This document shows positions 9,333-17,446 of a stretch of DNA of 37,420 bases, piece by piece; the first letter of the stretch is position 1, and every line of letters starts with the position of its first letter. Below the pieces are notes generated by a model. The model did no database searches and was not told where the DNA came from. It worked only from the letters and a program-made list of their open reading frames with translations. Both the position numbers and the translations under genes were made by a program. Source of the stretch: a virus; IMG/VR virus record IMGVR_UViG_3300000101_000053, positions 1-37,420 of that record. One strand, 5' to 3'.

Positions 9333-9755
9333 ATGAAGTTCCTAAAGAATTTAATATTATTCACGTGCTTGAGCATATTCTCATGCACAGCTTTTTCACA
9401 ATCAGTGGCAGATAGCGAAGCACCTACTACTGAGACATCTGTTCAGATAGATGTACCAAACGGAGACGTATTCGATGGCGAAAAGCCTGATTTAGATCTA
9501 ATTTTGAATTGGTACAATGGCCTTATAGCTTTATTAACAATGCTATGGGGGTTCATTGCCAAAGCTTTCAAGATAGATAAGAAAGTAAATAACTTTGTAT
9601 TTGTAGTCCTAGCAGGTGGAATTGCTATTATAGCTATATTTGTATATTGGGGACTAGCCGGTGGGATAACAGCTGCTCTATCAGTTTTAACAGCTATGGG
9701 GATTTTTGACCTATTCAAAGGCGGAGTTAAACTAACAGCGAAAAAAGAATCATAG
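9333..9755 (+). CDS. Exported multi-TM protein, holin-like candidate
   Basis: An upstream in-frame ATG at 9252 exists, but the ATG at 9333 is chosen because it begins a normal signal peptide (KFLKN, hydrophobic core, AFSQ at 20-23). The 140-residue protein then has an acidic linker (residues 24-56) and three hydrophobic segments (about 60-79, 88-107 and 109-128), ending in a basic tail (KLTAKKES). A leader plus closely spaced TM helices at the end of the late operon fits a holin or other envelope protein. No enzyme motif is present. It is the last gene before the bidirectional terminator and stops with TAG, so TAG is a real stop in this genome. Lysis function is inferred. Confidence 0.6.
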   Translation: MKFLKNLILFTCLSIFSCTAFSQSVADSEAPTTETSVQIDVPNGDVFDGEKPDLDLILNWYNGLIALLTMLWGFIAKAFKIDKKVNNFVFVVLAGGIAIIAIFVYWGLAGGITAALSVLTAMGIFDLFKGGVKLTAKKES

Positions 9756-9776
9756 TCTTCGTGTTTAATTGAAAAT

Positions 9777-9806
9777 AGGCTAGTAGGTTGTGCTTCCTAC
9801 TAGCCT
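9777..9806. terminator. Bidirectional Rho-independent terminator
   Basis: Perfect 11-bp stem AGGCTAGTAGG / CCTACTAGCCT with an 8-base loop. T-rich tracts lie on both sides (TATTTTATTT after it on plus, TATTTTC after it on minus). It sits between the convergent genes ending at 9755 (plus) and 9815 (minus). Confidence 0.9.
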
Positions 9807-9814
9807 TATTTTAT

Positions 9815-10000
9815 TTAGTGTCTAGCCTCTGCGCAATCATCACAAATCAATCTATTCTCGTTCCCATCAATATAGATTAAGTGAGTATAGATAGATTTGC
9901 TTTCTTGCCAATTGCGGTTACAATCATAACAGGTTCTAAAGCATTTTCGGTATTTAATGTTACTAAGCATATCAACGTACAGTTTGAATTGATAAATCAT
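9815..10000 (-). CDS. Small zinc-ribbon-like protein
   Basis: The 61-residue protein contains CYDC (Cys24, Cys27) and CDDC (Cys53, Cys56), about 25 residues apart, as in a treble-clef or zinc ribbon; Cys20 is extra. The rest is short strands and a basic N-terminus. Such small zinc proteins are common at the ends of phage early operons, often as DNA- or RNA-polymerase-binding factors, but no specific family was recognised. It shares a 4-base ATGA overlap with the upstream gene and ends 9 bases from the terminator, so it is the last gene of the long minus-strand operon. Confidence 0.7.
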   Translation of the reverse strand: MIYQFKLYVDMLSNIKYRKCFRTCYDCNRNWQESKSIYTHLIYIDGNENRLICDDCAEARH

Positions 10001-10260
10001 TTTTTATTAGCATAGTTATTTAAAGCTCCCATGTATGCTACAGCATCTAGGAGATTATCTTCTTTGTGACTGTGCTTCTGCCTAGATAGCTTTAAGGCTA
10101 ACATAGCCATAAACATATCTTCAGTTGTTAATTTATAGCCAGTCATAGCATTAAATATGTCTCGCATACTATCCATGCTATCTGAGAAGGATCCATACTG
10201 GCGTTTCTTCTCTTCAGACCGTTCGTTAACAATACGGTTGGCTTCTTTTAAGATATTCAT
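9997..10260 (-). CDS. DUF6378-like phage protein
   Basis: The 87-residue product has the pattern of DUF6378 phage proteins: an N-terminal helix with RQYGSFSDSMDSM, a central TTEDMFMAMLALKLSRQKHSH, then DNLLDAVAYMGAL. The all-alpha layout with a conserved K(L/V)xR and a final D-x-x-D-x-(A/V)-x-Y resembles small nucleotide-pyrophosphohydrolase-like helical folds, though the catalytic ExxE set is not complete here. Function unknown. It is coupled by ATGA overlap to the downstream zinc-ribbon gene. Confidence 0.7.
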   Translation of the reverse strand: MNILKEANRIVNERSEEKKRQYGSFSDSMDSMRDIFNAMTGYKLTTEDMFMAMLALKLSRQKHSHKEDNLLDAVAYMGALNNYANKK

Positions 10261-10387
10261 TTATATAGCTTTTATGCTTCGAGTATAAAGCATTGTCAAT
10301 AAAAGATAACTTTGCCATTATAGTGTACTTAGGCAAAGTTACTTTAAAAATTCTAAATCCTTCTTTATTATTTAGTTTAATAGTCAT
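10226..10387 (-). CDS. Possible 53-residue protein
   Basis: This frame starts with an ATG that overlaps the stop of the upstream gene as ATGA (10384-10387), the same coupling used across this operon. It reads 53 codons to TAA, overlapping the next gene by 35 bases. The product is basic (MTIKLNNKEGFRIFKVTLPK at its start) and unrelated to anything recognised. It covers a 124-base gap that would otherwise be empty. A 10-bp inverted repeat inside it argues for caution, since that could instead be a non-coding regulatory element. Confidence 0.45.
   Translation of the reverse strand: MTIKLNNKEGFRIFKVTLPKYTIMAKLSFIDNALYSKHKSYINEYLKRSQPYC
10307..10341. promoter_or_regulatory. Inverted repeat carrying TAACTTTG on both strands
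   Basis: TAACTTTGCC at 10307-10316 is repeated in reverse complement at 10332-10341, with a 15-base loop. Each arm contains an exact TAnnTTTG, the Bacteroidota -7 promoter element, one facing each way. No clear -33 element was found. It may be a hairpin or an internal minus-strand promoter for the last genes of the operon. Confidence 0.4.
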
Positions 10388-10626
10388 CTTCTTAGTTTTT
10401 TAGCTAACTTGATTCTATCCTCAAGTATAGCGATGAGTAAATGGACATTATCTAGTTTATACCAATCATGTAATTTCAATATAGCACTAAAGTAATAACC
10501 TTCTATGTCGTTAGTATTTCTCACTAACCTATAGTCTGTTTGCGTTTTTCTATTTAAGCCTTCATTCCTTAAAAACTCCCAATATGTTCTTATGTTAGGA
10601 GATAATACTGCAATAGGTTCTTTCAT
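10384..10626 (-). CDS. Hypothetical protein, 80 residues
   Basis: A small, mostly helical basic protein (ends AILEDRIKLAKKLRR) with aromatic residues (TYWEFLRNEGL, LHDWYKL) and no recognisable motif, signal or TM segment. It sits 3 bases downstream of the preceding minus-strand gene and ends in the ATGA that starts the next small frame, so it is embedded in the operon. No function can be proposed. Confidence 0.6.
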   Translation of the reverse strand: MKEPIAVLSPNIRTYWEFLRNEGLNRKTQTDYRLVRNTNDIEGYYFSAILKLHDWYKLDNVHLLIAILEDRIKLAKKLRR

Positions 10627-10629
10627 GAT

Positions 10630-11046
10630 TTAATTTTTTATGTTAACTGAAATAGGTAAGAACACCTTACCTGCTGTATACTGATTGACCCACAGCTTTT
10701 TAGTTCTAAATATTTCTTTGAGTTGCTTTTTATCTAAATTAAAGATCCAAGTTACTGGATTGGTTCTATCTATACGCTCACCAAAAGCAACTCCACCTGC
10801 ACTAGCGCAAGCCTCAAGTCCCATCAAGCCTATTGTAACAGGCTGTAGATCTTCATTGAAGGTTAACTGCGTAACTGTAATACCTGACGTTTCATAGAGT
10901 TGAGCTAATTCATTATCAGTCAATTCAAAACACATGCTATATGGAACCGATATGTTGTTTCTATGCTTGAAAATATATAAACTTTCATAGTCTTCTTGGT
11001 CTTCAGCTAATACACAGTTGTGACCCGCAAATTTAAATGACTTCAT
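10630..11046 (-). CDS. Hypothetical protein, 138 residues
   Basis: This product has an alternating strand/helix pattern without a known motif. Features include an N-terminal strand (KSFKFAGHNCVLAED), a middle helix (LTDNELAQLYETSG) and a Gly/Ala-rich LEACASAGGVAFGERIDR segment. No signal or TM segment is present, so it is presumably cytosolic. Its ATG overlaps the dCMP deaminase stop as ATGA, so it is translationally coupled to a nucleotide-metabolism gene. That association is the only hint to its role. Confidence 0.65.
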   Translation of the reverse strand: MKSFKFAGHNCVLAEDQEDYESLYIFKHRNNISVPYSMCFELTDNELAQLYETSGITVTQLTFNEDLQPVTIGLMGLEACASAGGVAFGERIDRTNPVTWIFNLDKKQLKEIFRTKKLWVNQYTAGKVFLPISVNIKN

Positions 11047-11444
11047 ATTTTAGTTAATGTTACCCCAGCTTTAATTAGAAGTTTAACTCCTTCTGAGCTT
11101 CTATACTCTTTTCTGTATACAACTCTAATTATACCGGATTGGATTATAAGTTTAGCACATTGAATACATGGAACCACTAAGGTATAAATAGTAGCTCCTG
11201 CAGAACATCTAGTAGATTTAGCTAATTTGGTTATAGCATTAGCTTCTGCGTGTAAAACATGAGCATAGGTATTACCTTCAAAATCTTCACATGTGTTATC
11301 AAAACCTGAAGGAGTACCATTGTAACCGTCAGATATTATAGAACCGTCTTTAACTATTATAGCTCCTACTTTCAATTTCTTAGCATAAGAATTGAGGCTC
11401 CAAATTTCAGCTATTTCCATATAGCGTTTATCTAAATTCCGCAT
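11043..11444 (-). CDS. dCMP deaminase (deoxycytidylate deaminase)
   Basis: The 133-residue protein has the zinc-binding cytidine/deoxycytidylate deaminase signature: His65-Ala-Glu67 (HAEANAI) and PCIQC with Cys93 and Cys96. YNGTPSGFDN near residues 41-50 and a central strand (VGAIIVKDG) match the dCMP deaminase family of phages and bacteria. It converts dCMP to dUMP, the substrate of thymidylate synthase, and so feeds dTTP synthesis. The start at 11444 overlaps the helicase gene by 17 bases. With dUTPase and a TS-family gene in the same operon, it forms a pyrimidine supply set. Family assignment is firm; allosteric control cannot be read from sequence. Confidence 0.93.
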   Translation of the reverse strand: MRNLDKRYMEIAEIWSLNSYAKKLKVGAIIVKDGSIISDGYNGTPSGFDNTCEDFEGNTYAHVLHAEANAITKLAKSTRCSAGATIYTLVVPCIQCAKLIIQSGIIRVVYRKEYRSSEGVKLLIKAGVTLTKI

Positions 11445-12828
11445 ACTTTTGTATTCTAGCTTTTACAGCATTAATTAATCCATCTTGTGATCTAGACTTT
11501 TTAGTTATGGCATTTCTTACAGCCATGTCTATCGTCCTAACAGCTATAAGATGGTGAACTATAGTTATATCTTTTTGACCTTGCCTATGAAGCCTAGCAT
11601 TTAACTGCTGATACAGCTCAAGTGACCATGTTTGTCCGAACCATATTATAGTACTACCTCCTTTCTGGAGATTAAGACCATGGCCACCTGAAGCTGGATG
11701 CATCATAAGAACTTGTATTTTTCCGTCATTCCAATCTTTAATGTCTTTTGTCTCTTTTAAATCTCTAGGCTTGTATTTCTTCAATCTCTCGTGTAGTCTG
11801 TACATATCATGCCTATACGTCCACGCAATAAGAATAGGCTTTCCGTTGTTCTGCTCTATGATCTCTTCTACAGCTTTTAACTTCATGTCATGAACAGCGT
11901 GCCAATCTTTATTCTCGTCGTATACAGCTCCGTTAGCATATTGTAAAAGTTTATTGGATAGAGCAGCCGCATTAATAGCTGTTATAACTTTATCATCTCC
12001 GTTTTCATCTTTGCCGAAGAACTCTAATACTTGCTCTTTCTCAAACTCGTCATACTTTCTCTGTGTCTCTAAATCCATTTTAACATCTATAAAATTGTCT
12101 ATCCTATCAGGTAGTTTCAAGTAGTCTTCCTTACGCATGCTTATACATATATCTTTTATCTTACTGGATATAATCTTCTCAGCTCCTTTCTTAAGTTTGT
12201 AAGAAAATATAACTTGCTGGTTACGCTTATTAGGCTCAAAATATATCCGCCTGTAATCACTTATTGTCTTTTCTAACCTTTCGCCTTTATCTAACAGGTA
12301 TAGTTGGCTCCATAGGTCCAACAGACCATTTGGGGATGGGGTACCCGTCAATATAACCCGCCTAGAGAATGAACTGATTGTCTTTTTTAAAGCTTTGAAC
12401 CTTATAGATTTAGGGTTTTTAAAGCTACTACTCTCATCCATTACAATCATGTCAAAAGGCAAATACAGTCCACCATATTGACTACACAACCAAGCAATGT
12501 TATCTCTACCTATTAAGTATATATCTGATTTCTTAGTTAGAGCTTCTTTTCTCTGATTAGCTGTACCTGTGATAATAGTATAAGTAAGGTGATTTAAATG
12601 TTCCCACTCTGCTATTTCATCAGACCAAACATTCTCTGCAACTCTCTTAGGAGCTACAACTAAAACCCTAGATATATCTAACTCCTCATACATGAGTTGT
12701 TGAATTGCTGTTAGAGTTATAACAGTTTTGCCTAATCCCATGTCTAGGATCAAACCGCAACTAGGGTTATCTAAAATATGCTTGACATTATTTACTTGAT
12801 ACTCGTGCAATAATTTCTTTGACTTCAT
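11428..12828 (-). CDS. SNF2-family DNA helicase/ATPase (phage type)
   Basis: The 466-residue protein has an SF2/SNF2-type core. LHEYQ at residues 7-11 plays the Q-like role, motif I is DMGLGKT at 29-35, motif II is DESS at 131-134, and motif III is TGTPSPNG at 161-168. The second RecA domain ends with HPASGGHGLNLQKG, FGQTWSLELYQQLNARLHRQGQ (motifs V-VI with the arginine finger) and a basic tail. This compact SNF2 form is common in phage replication modules, next to VRR-NUC nucleases. It probably remodels or unwinds replication/recombination intermediates using ATP. It overlaps the VRR-NUC gene by 41 bases and the dCMP deaminase by 17. Family assignment is firm; the cellular substrate is inference. 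Confidence 0.92.
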   Translation of the reverse strand: MKSKKLLHEYQVNNVKHILDNPSCGLILDMGLGKTVITLTAIQQLMYEELDISRVLVVAPKRVAENVWSDEIAEWEHLNHLTYTIITGTANQRKEALTKKSDIYLIGRDNIAWLCSQYGGLYLPFDMIVMDESSSFKNPKSIRFKALKKTISSFSRRVILTGTPSPNGLLDLWSQLYLLDKGERLEKTISDYRRIYFEPNKRNQQVIFSYKLKKGAEKIISSKIKDICISMRKEDYLKLPDRIDNFIDVKMDLETQRKYDEFEKEQVLEFFGKDENGDDKVITAINAAALSNKLLQYANGAVYDENKDWHAVHDMKLKAVEEIIEQNNGKPILIAWTYRHDMYRLHERLKKYKPRDLKETKDIKDWNDGKIQVLMMHPASGGHGLNLQKGGSTIIWFGQTWSLELYQQLNARLHRQGQKDITIVHHLIAVRTIDMAVRNAITKKSRSQDGLINAVKARIQKYAEFR

Positions 12829-13090
12829 CTATGAATTTTTTTATTGTATCGTGGTTATCAATCACCCTAACATCAAATCCCATATAGCGTAGTTTCCTAT
12901 GATATACGAGTTGTAGCTTTCTAGGCTTTTCACCTGGAGCTTTTACTTCCACGAATATAACTAAACCAGTAGGAAATAAGCACATTCTATCAGGTATTCC
13001 ACCTTCAAATTCAGCACTAAGCTTAATGCACCTACCTCCAATTTCTTTGACTTTCTTTCTTAGGTAGCTTTCTACTCTAGATTCTAACAA
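12788..13090 (-). CDS. VRR-NUC domain nuclease
   Basis: The 100-residue product is essentially one VRR-NUC (PD-(D/E)XK superfamily) domain. It contains GGIPDR at 30-35, a central strand ending in VEVKAPG (Glu48, Lys50), and a downstream Gln/Leu helix (KLQLVYHRKL) followed by FDVRVIDN. Stand-alone VRR-NUC proteins of this size are typical phage structure-specific nucleases, probably acting on branched DNA. The start codon is TTG at 13090: no ATG lies upstream of the catalytic part, and starting at the first internal Met would remove it. The gene overlaps the primase-helicase by 14 bases and the helicase by 41. Confidence 0.88.
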   Translation of the reverse strand: MLESRVESYLRKKVKEIGGRCIKLSAEFEGGIPDRMCLFPTGLVIFVEVKAPGEKPRKLQLVYHRKLRYMGFDVRVIDNHDTIKKFIDEVKEIIARVSSK

Positions 13091-15443
13091 AATAACGTTG
13101 TGTGCCGTAAAGACTAAACTTCTTTACGCTGTTAATTAATGTCCAACCTTCCATTGATTTCATAACATCATTTACGGATCTGGTTTTATATCTAGTCATC
13201 TCATTCTTTTCTTTGCATAAACACTCACACCATATTTCAGCTACACATACAATATCACGTTGAATGTCACCTTTTCTGTCTTCGTCATCAAAGTATATTC
13301 TTCGTTCGTATAAACCTAAACTGTCCCAGTTCCTAGGTAGTTTTATATCAAGGAATTGACCTATAACTCCTTTTCTTTCGTCATAACCACTATGGCTACT
13401 TTGCTCTATTCTAGCTATCTTGTTTCCAGCTTCATTCAAGTATAGTTTCTCACCTCTCTTGTATCTAGCAACAGCCTCAGCCCACATTTGATCTACGGTT
13501 TTCTCGTCTAAACCAAATATGTCTTTAGAGGCTTCCCTCATATTTATGTCTATAGGCATGAAACGTCTATTACCAGTAGGATCAGTTAAAAAATCCTTAT
13601 TATTAGTAGTGCCTATAAACACACATTGTCTAGGAAACGTTTCTGTAGCTCTAGCATAAGCGGGTCTGAATGTATCTTCCTGTTTGGATATGAAGTGCTT
13701 AACTGATTCGATTTCAGCTTTTCTTAAACCAGCTAATTCAGCCATTTCTATTATCCAAGCTCCTTGTAGTTGTTCAAAAGAATCTTTGCCATTAACAGTA
13801 TTGAACGAATCACTAAACCAATCTTTTCCTAGTTTCTTAGCTAAGGTACTTTTACCTGTTCCTTGTTTACCAACAAGGGTTAAAACCAGATCGAACTTAC
13901 TACCAGGCTTATATATTCTAGCAACAGCTCCGACCAATGTTTTTACTATGGATTGCCTTGTGTATTCATTGTTAGAGCATCCAAAATAGTCTACAAGCAG
14001 CATATCAATTCTTTCAACACCGTCCCAACGTATATTGTCTAGGTACTTCTTAACTGGGTGGAAAGCGTGCTTTTGAAATATAAGAGCTAGTGAATCATCT
14101 ATTTTGCTACTAGACACAATACCATAGATAGACTCTATGTAGTTTCTAATACCTGCATAGTCTACATTCTTTATAGGCTCTGGTTTAGCTACTTTTCTCC
14201 ATGGTACGTCTCTGTAAATGTATCTTTTGTTATCAAACTGGTTGTATTTAAACACTTCCTTCAAGTGTGGATCATTGGTGAATATAAGGTTTAGATTCGT
14301 AGCTGATGAAAGGTATCTACCTTTAGTATCTATTACTAATCTTGATAGCCATTCATCTGGTTCATCTGGTTCATCCGGGACTTCAGGTTCAACAACATCA
14401 AAATCGTATTGAGCTCTGCTTATTATATCTTTAGCTATAGTCTTCTTTACTTTAGCGTCTCTTAACACTAACTTTTCTAACTCCTTGTAGCTCTTAGCTT
14501 CTTTGCCATCTTTCCTAAGTAGATCCATAGTGCCAAACAGGTGTATTCTTGCTAAATCCCAAGCATTACATAATCTACCGCTTATAGGATCTGTACCATG
14601 AAATGAAAAGCAAAAAAGATCGTCATATACAATCAATCCACCTGCTGTAGATCCATTTATATATGTGTATCTATCTTTATCTAACCTGTTGTATTTATCT
14701 TTAAGCAATCCATCTAATACCTCCGAAACTCCATAGGTCCTACAAAAAGCACCTACTATTCCTAGTTTCTTTCTTGGGTCCTGTTGCTTGTGCCTATTGA
14801 AATCTACAGTCTTCATAAACTTCTCTGATGTAGGCCAAGAGCTAGAATCTTTCCAATCCAAATAGGTATTCAGTACATCATCAACATTAAGAAATTCACC
14901 TTTTTGATGTTTAACATAAAACTCTACGTCTTTAGAACATGAAGGCCAAAACATTAATCTACTAGCCTGAAAGGTAGTGTTGTCAAAATATTCTATGTTT
15001 ATATCACCTGCTACTCTTCTAGCTAAAGCGACATATTCATCTGGTGCGACCTCTCTATTCAAAGGCATAATAAGTCTATACCGTGGAGTCTTGGCAGAAT
15101 GTGAATGAGTTGAATGCAGGATAGCTTCATTTGTGAACAACTCCTTAAACTCATGCCAAACATCTAATGTGGCATAATCTAAATCCAGAGTTAGTATTTG
15201 CCTATGCATTACATTATCTGGTTTCCGTCTTCCTCCTCTTAGAAAACCTCCAACATAGCCACCGACATCTTTTATTTGTTGCCTTTCGTCTTTGGATGCC
15301 TGACTATATTCAACTTTAGTTTCTCTTGTTCTATGAGGTTTTAGTAGCTTATCTCTTATGTAAATCCAGCTCCATCTTTTATTAGCCCACTTTTTAGATT
15401 TATACGAGCGTCCCAAGCTTATATCCATAGTGCTTTCATGCAT
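13077..15443 (-). CDS. VapE-like primase-helicase
   Basis: The ATG at 15443 is chosen over one at 15485 because it leaves a 1-base gap after the polymerase stop instead of an overlap. The 788-residue product has two parts. The N-terminal half resembles an archaeo-eukaryotic-type primase/RepB domain: LTLDLDYA supplies a DxD pair, followed by TPRYRLIMPL and ASRLMFWPS. The C-terminal half is a VirE/VapE-type SF3 helicase, with Walker A GKQGTGKST near residue 530, WIIEMAEL as Walker B, then GTTNNKDFLTDPTGNRRF with a sensor and arginine finger. Such fusions start and unwind phage forks. It lies between the polymerase and the VRR-NUC gene in a replication operon. Confidence 0.9.
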   Translation of the reverse strand: MHESTMDISLGRSYKSKKWANKRWSWIYIRDKLLKPHRTRETKVEYSQASKDERQQIKDVGGYVGGFLRGGRRKPDNVMHRQILTLDLDYATLDVWHEFKELFTNEAILHSTHSHSAKTPRYRLIMPLNREVAPDEYVALARRVAGDINIEYFDNTTFQASRLMFWPSCSKDVEFYVKHQKGEFLNVDDVLNTYLDWKDSSSWPTSEKFMKTVDFNRHKQQDPRKKLGIVGAFCRTYGVSEVLDGLLKDKYNRLDKDRYTYINGSTAGGLIVYDDLFCFSFHGTDPISGRLCNAWDLARIHLFGTMDLLRKDGKEAKSYKELEKLVLRDAKVKKTIAKDIISRAQYDFDVVEPEVPDEPDEPDEWLSRLVIDTKGRYLSSATNLNLIFTNDPHLKEVFKYNQFDNKRYIYRDVPWRKVAKPEPIKNVDYAGIRNYIESIYGIVSSSKIDDSLALIFQKHAFHPVKKYLDNIRWDGVERIDMLLVDYFGCSNNEYTRQSIVKTLVGAVARIYKPGSKFDLVLTLVGKQGTGKSTLAKKLGKDWFSDSFNTVNGKDSFEQLQGAWIIEMAELAGLRKAEIESVKHFISKQEDTFRPAYARATETFPRQCVFIGTTNNKDFLTDPTGNRRFMPIDINMREASKDIFGLDEKTVDQMWAEAVARYKRGEKLYLNEAGNKIARIEQSSHSGYDERKGVIGQFLDIKLPRNWDSLGLYERRIYFDDEDRKGDIQRDIVCVAEIWCECLCKEKNEMTRYKTRSVNDVMKSMEGWTLINSVKKFSLYGTQRYFVRI

Positions 15444-15444
15444 A

Positions 15445-17391
15445 CTAATCTTTTTTATAAAATGTTGACATAAAACCATCAGCACTAAGAGGTAAGCCCT
15501 TAGCCCATGGTATTTCCCTAGACATTATTCCGCACATGTCGTCTAACACTTCTTGCTCATTTGGTATTTCACATACGACTTCATCATGTATGTGCATAGT
15601 TATCTTATAACCTTCATTGTGTAGAGACATCATACTAAATGCAAGTATATCTCTAGCAACAGCTTGAACTATGTTCTCAGTTAGTTTACCACCGTAAGTG
15701 TCAATGTATGTCCATTGCTTAGTCATACCGTCTACACCTTTGTATTGAACAGCTGTCTTGCCCCATCTGTTTTGACCTAACTTAGGTTCCCTGTAAAATA
15801 GTTCTCTTCCACTTGGTAGTTTAACTATAAAGTTCAATTTATCAGAGTAAAACTCTAGTCCATGGTTTCTAACAACTTTTCTTTTCTGGCTAATAGCGAT
15901 CAAAGCTGCTTTTTCTACAGAATACCAGAACTTAACTATGTTAGGATTGGCTGTACGCCACTTCTTAACTATGAGTTTCATCTCCTCATCGCTAAGTCCC
16001 ATAGACTCTCCACCCATTGCTTTTAAGGCTCCAAGTGATCCTTGATAACCTAAAGCTAATTCAGCTATCTTACCTTTTGTTCTTAGTTCAGATCCTTTTT
16101 CTATGCTTTCTATCGGTACATTAAACATCATGGAAGCGGAAGCTTCATAGATTTTACCGTGTGATTTGAATACGTCTAATCGCCATTTTTCATCAGCAAG
16201 CCAGGCAATAACTCTGGCCTCAATGGCACTAAAATCAGCTACACCTAGAATCGTTCCTGGTGGTGCTATAAAAGCAGTTCTTATCAATTGGGAAAGTAGA
16301 GAAGGTATATTGTCGTGGCAGTGTTTAGATTCTTCAATGTTCTTAGTTCTTATTATGTTTCTAGGTACGTCTATATCCTTAATGTAGTTTCTAGGTAGAT
16401 TTTGCAATTGAACTAAACGTCCAGCCCATCTACCGGTTCTATTAGCTCCATAATATTGAAATAAACCTCTTACTCTGTTATCTTCACTTGAGGCGCAATT
16501 CAACATCGATATGTATTTCTTGGTTGATGTCTTTGAGGATTTAGCTCTTAACTCTAAAACGTCCCTAACAGCACCAGGTTCGCATTCAGCGATAAGGCTA
16601 TTTAACTTATCCTTAGCTAGACTTTTTATTTCGTTACCTGTTTGGATAGTCAGCCATGCTTTTATTTGAGCTGGACTGTTAGGGTTGTCTATTCCTGTTA
16701 TGTCTTTTATTTTGCTTCTTATCTCACCTGACATGTGATCATCTAATCTGTAAGCCATTATAGCTAATTGCATATCCACTAGAACACCGTTATCATTTAT
16801 GATTTGATCTAAGATATAGTTTTTTCGTTCAAAATCAGAGATTTTATAAGCTGATAACTGCCTGTGTATCTCCCTCTCTGCTATAACATCGCCTACGCAG
16901 TATTCTTTGAATTGCTCCCACTGTTTCTCGTCGTGGTGCCAAAAATTCCTTAGCCTAACTGATCTCTTATTAGTATTAGGCATACAGAAATATCTTATAA
17001 GAGCTCTACCTGTTTTTAACTTAGCTTTATCTGTTAGTTCTAAGGCTTTAGAAAGAGCTTCAAGGCCTAATGGTAATCCGCAGTAAGCAGCTTTAACCAT
17101 AGTACATCTCCACTGATCTATAGGCACGTCATAGCCTATAGCTTTTAATATGTTTCTTTCAAATGATGCATTGTGAGCGTATTTTTTTATGTTAGGATCC
17201 ATCAAAGCGTCTGTGAACCTAAACGGTAACTTTTCTCCTTTAGCTAAATCTATTATTTGGACATTTTCATCATCAAAACAATAAGCTAACATGAGAATTT
17301 CAAAATCTAGCGAAGAAACATATTTGTATAAACCACTTGATTTAATGTCTATACTTGAATACGTTTCACCGTCTATATGGAGTCTAGGCAT
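15445..17391 (-). CDS. Phage family A DNA polymerase with 3'-5' exonuclease domain
   Basis: The 648-residue protein has an N-terminal proofreading exonuclease: exo I DGETYSSIDI, exo II HNASFE and exo III YCVGDV. The polymerase follows: motif A GVADFSAIEARVIAW near residue 385, motif B RTKGKIAELALGYQG, and motif C HIHDEVV near residue 603. All metal-binding aspartates and the motif B lysine are visible. The start at 17391 (MPRLHIDGET) is preferred over 17427, because the upstream stretch is occupied by a strong 13-bp hairpin and would add only 12 poorly conserved residues. There is no 5'-3' exonuclease domain, as usual for this phage type. It is the replicative polymerase of the module. Confidence 0.95.
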   Translation of the reverse strand: MPRLHIDGETYSSIDIKSSGLYKYVSSLDFEILMLAYCFDDENVQIIDLAKGEKLPFRFTDALMDPNIKKYAHNASFERNILKAIGYDVPIDQWRCTMVKAAYCGLPLGLEALSKALELTDKAKLKTGRALIRYFCMPNTNKRSVRLRNFWHHDEKQWEQFKEYCVGDVIAEREIHRQLSAYKISDFERKNYILDQIINDNGVLVDMQLAIMAYRLDDHMSGEIRSKIKDITGIDNPNSPAQIKAWLTIQTGNEIKSLAKDKLNSLIAECEPGAVRDVLELRAKSSKTSTKKYISMLNCASSEDNRVRGLFQYYGANRTGRWAGRLVQLQNLPRNYIKDIDVPRNIIRTKNIEESKHCHDNIPSLLSQLIRTAFIAPPGTILGVADFSAIEARVIAWLADEKWRLDVFKSHGKIYEASASMMFNVPIESIEKGSELRTKGKIAELALGYQGSLGALKAMGGESMGLSDEEMKLIVKKWRTANPNIVKFWYSVEKAALIAISQKRKVVRNHGLEFYSDKLNFIVKLPSGRELFYREPKLGQNRWGKTAVQYKGVDGMTKQWTYIDTYGGKLTENIVQAVARDILAFSMMSLHNEGYKITMHIHDEVVCEIPNEQEVLDDMCGIMSREIPWAKGLPLSADGFMSTFYKKD

Positions 17392-17405
17392 GTTGAAAGG
17401 ATTAA

Positions 17406-17435
17406 ATATAGGCTTGTAGTTATACAAGCCTATAT
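17406..17435 (-). terminator. Strong intercistronic hairpin between SSB-like and polymerase genes
   Basis: Perfect 13-bp stem ATATAGGCTTGTA / TACAAGCCTATAT with a 4-base loop. It lies between the stop of the DUF2815 gene and the polymerase start. On the minus transcript it is followed by only short U runs, so it is more likely a partial terminator or mRNA-stabilising element than a full stop. That would give more SSB than polymerase. Confidence 0.65.
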
Positions 17436-17446
17436 GTTTAGTGTTA

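Noticed and set aside
17392-17427. Earlier start of the DNA polymerase
   Set aside because: The added segment coincides with a 13-bp hairpin and precedes the conserved exo I region by 12 unneeded residues.
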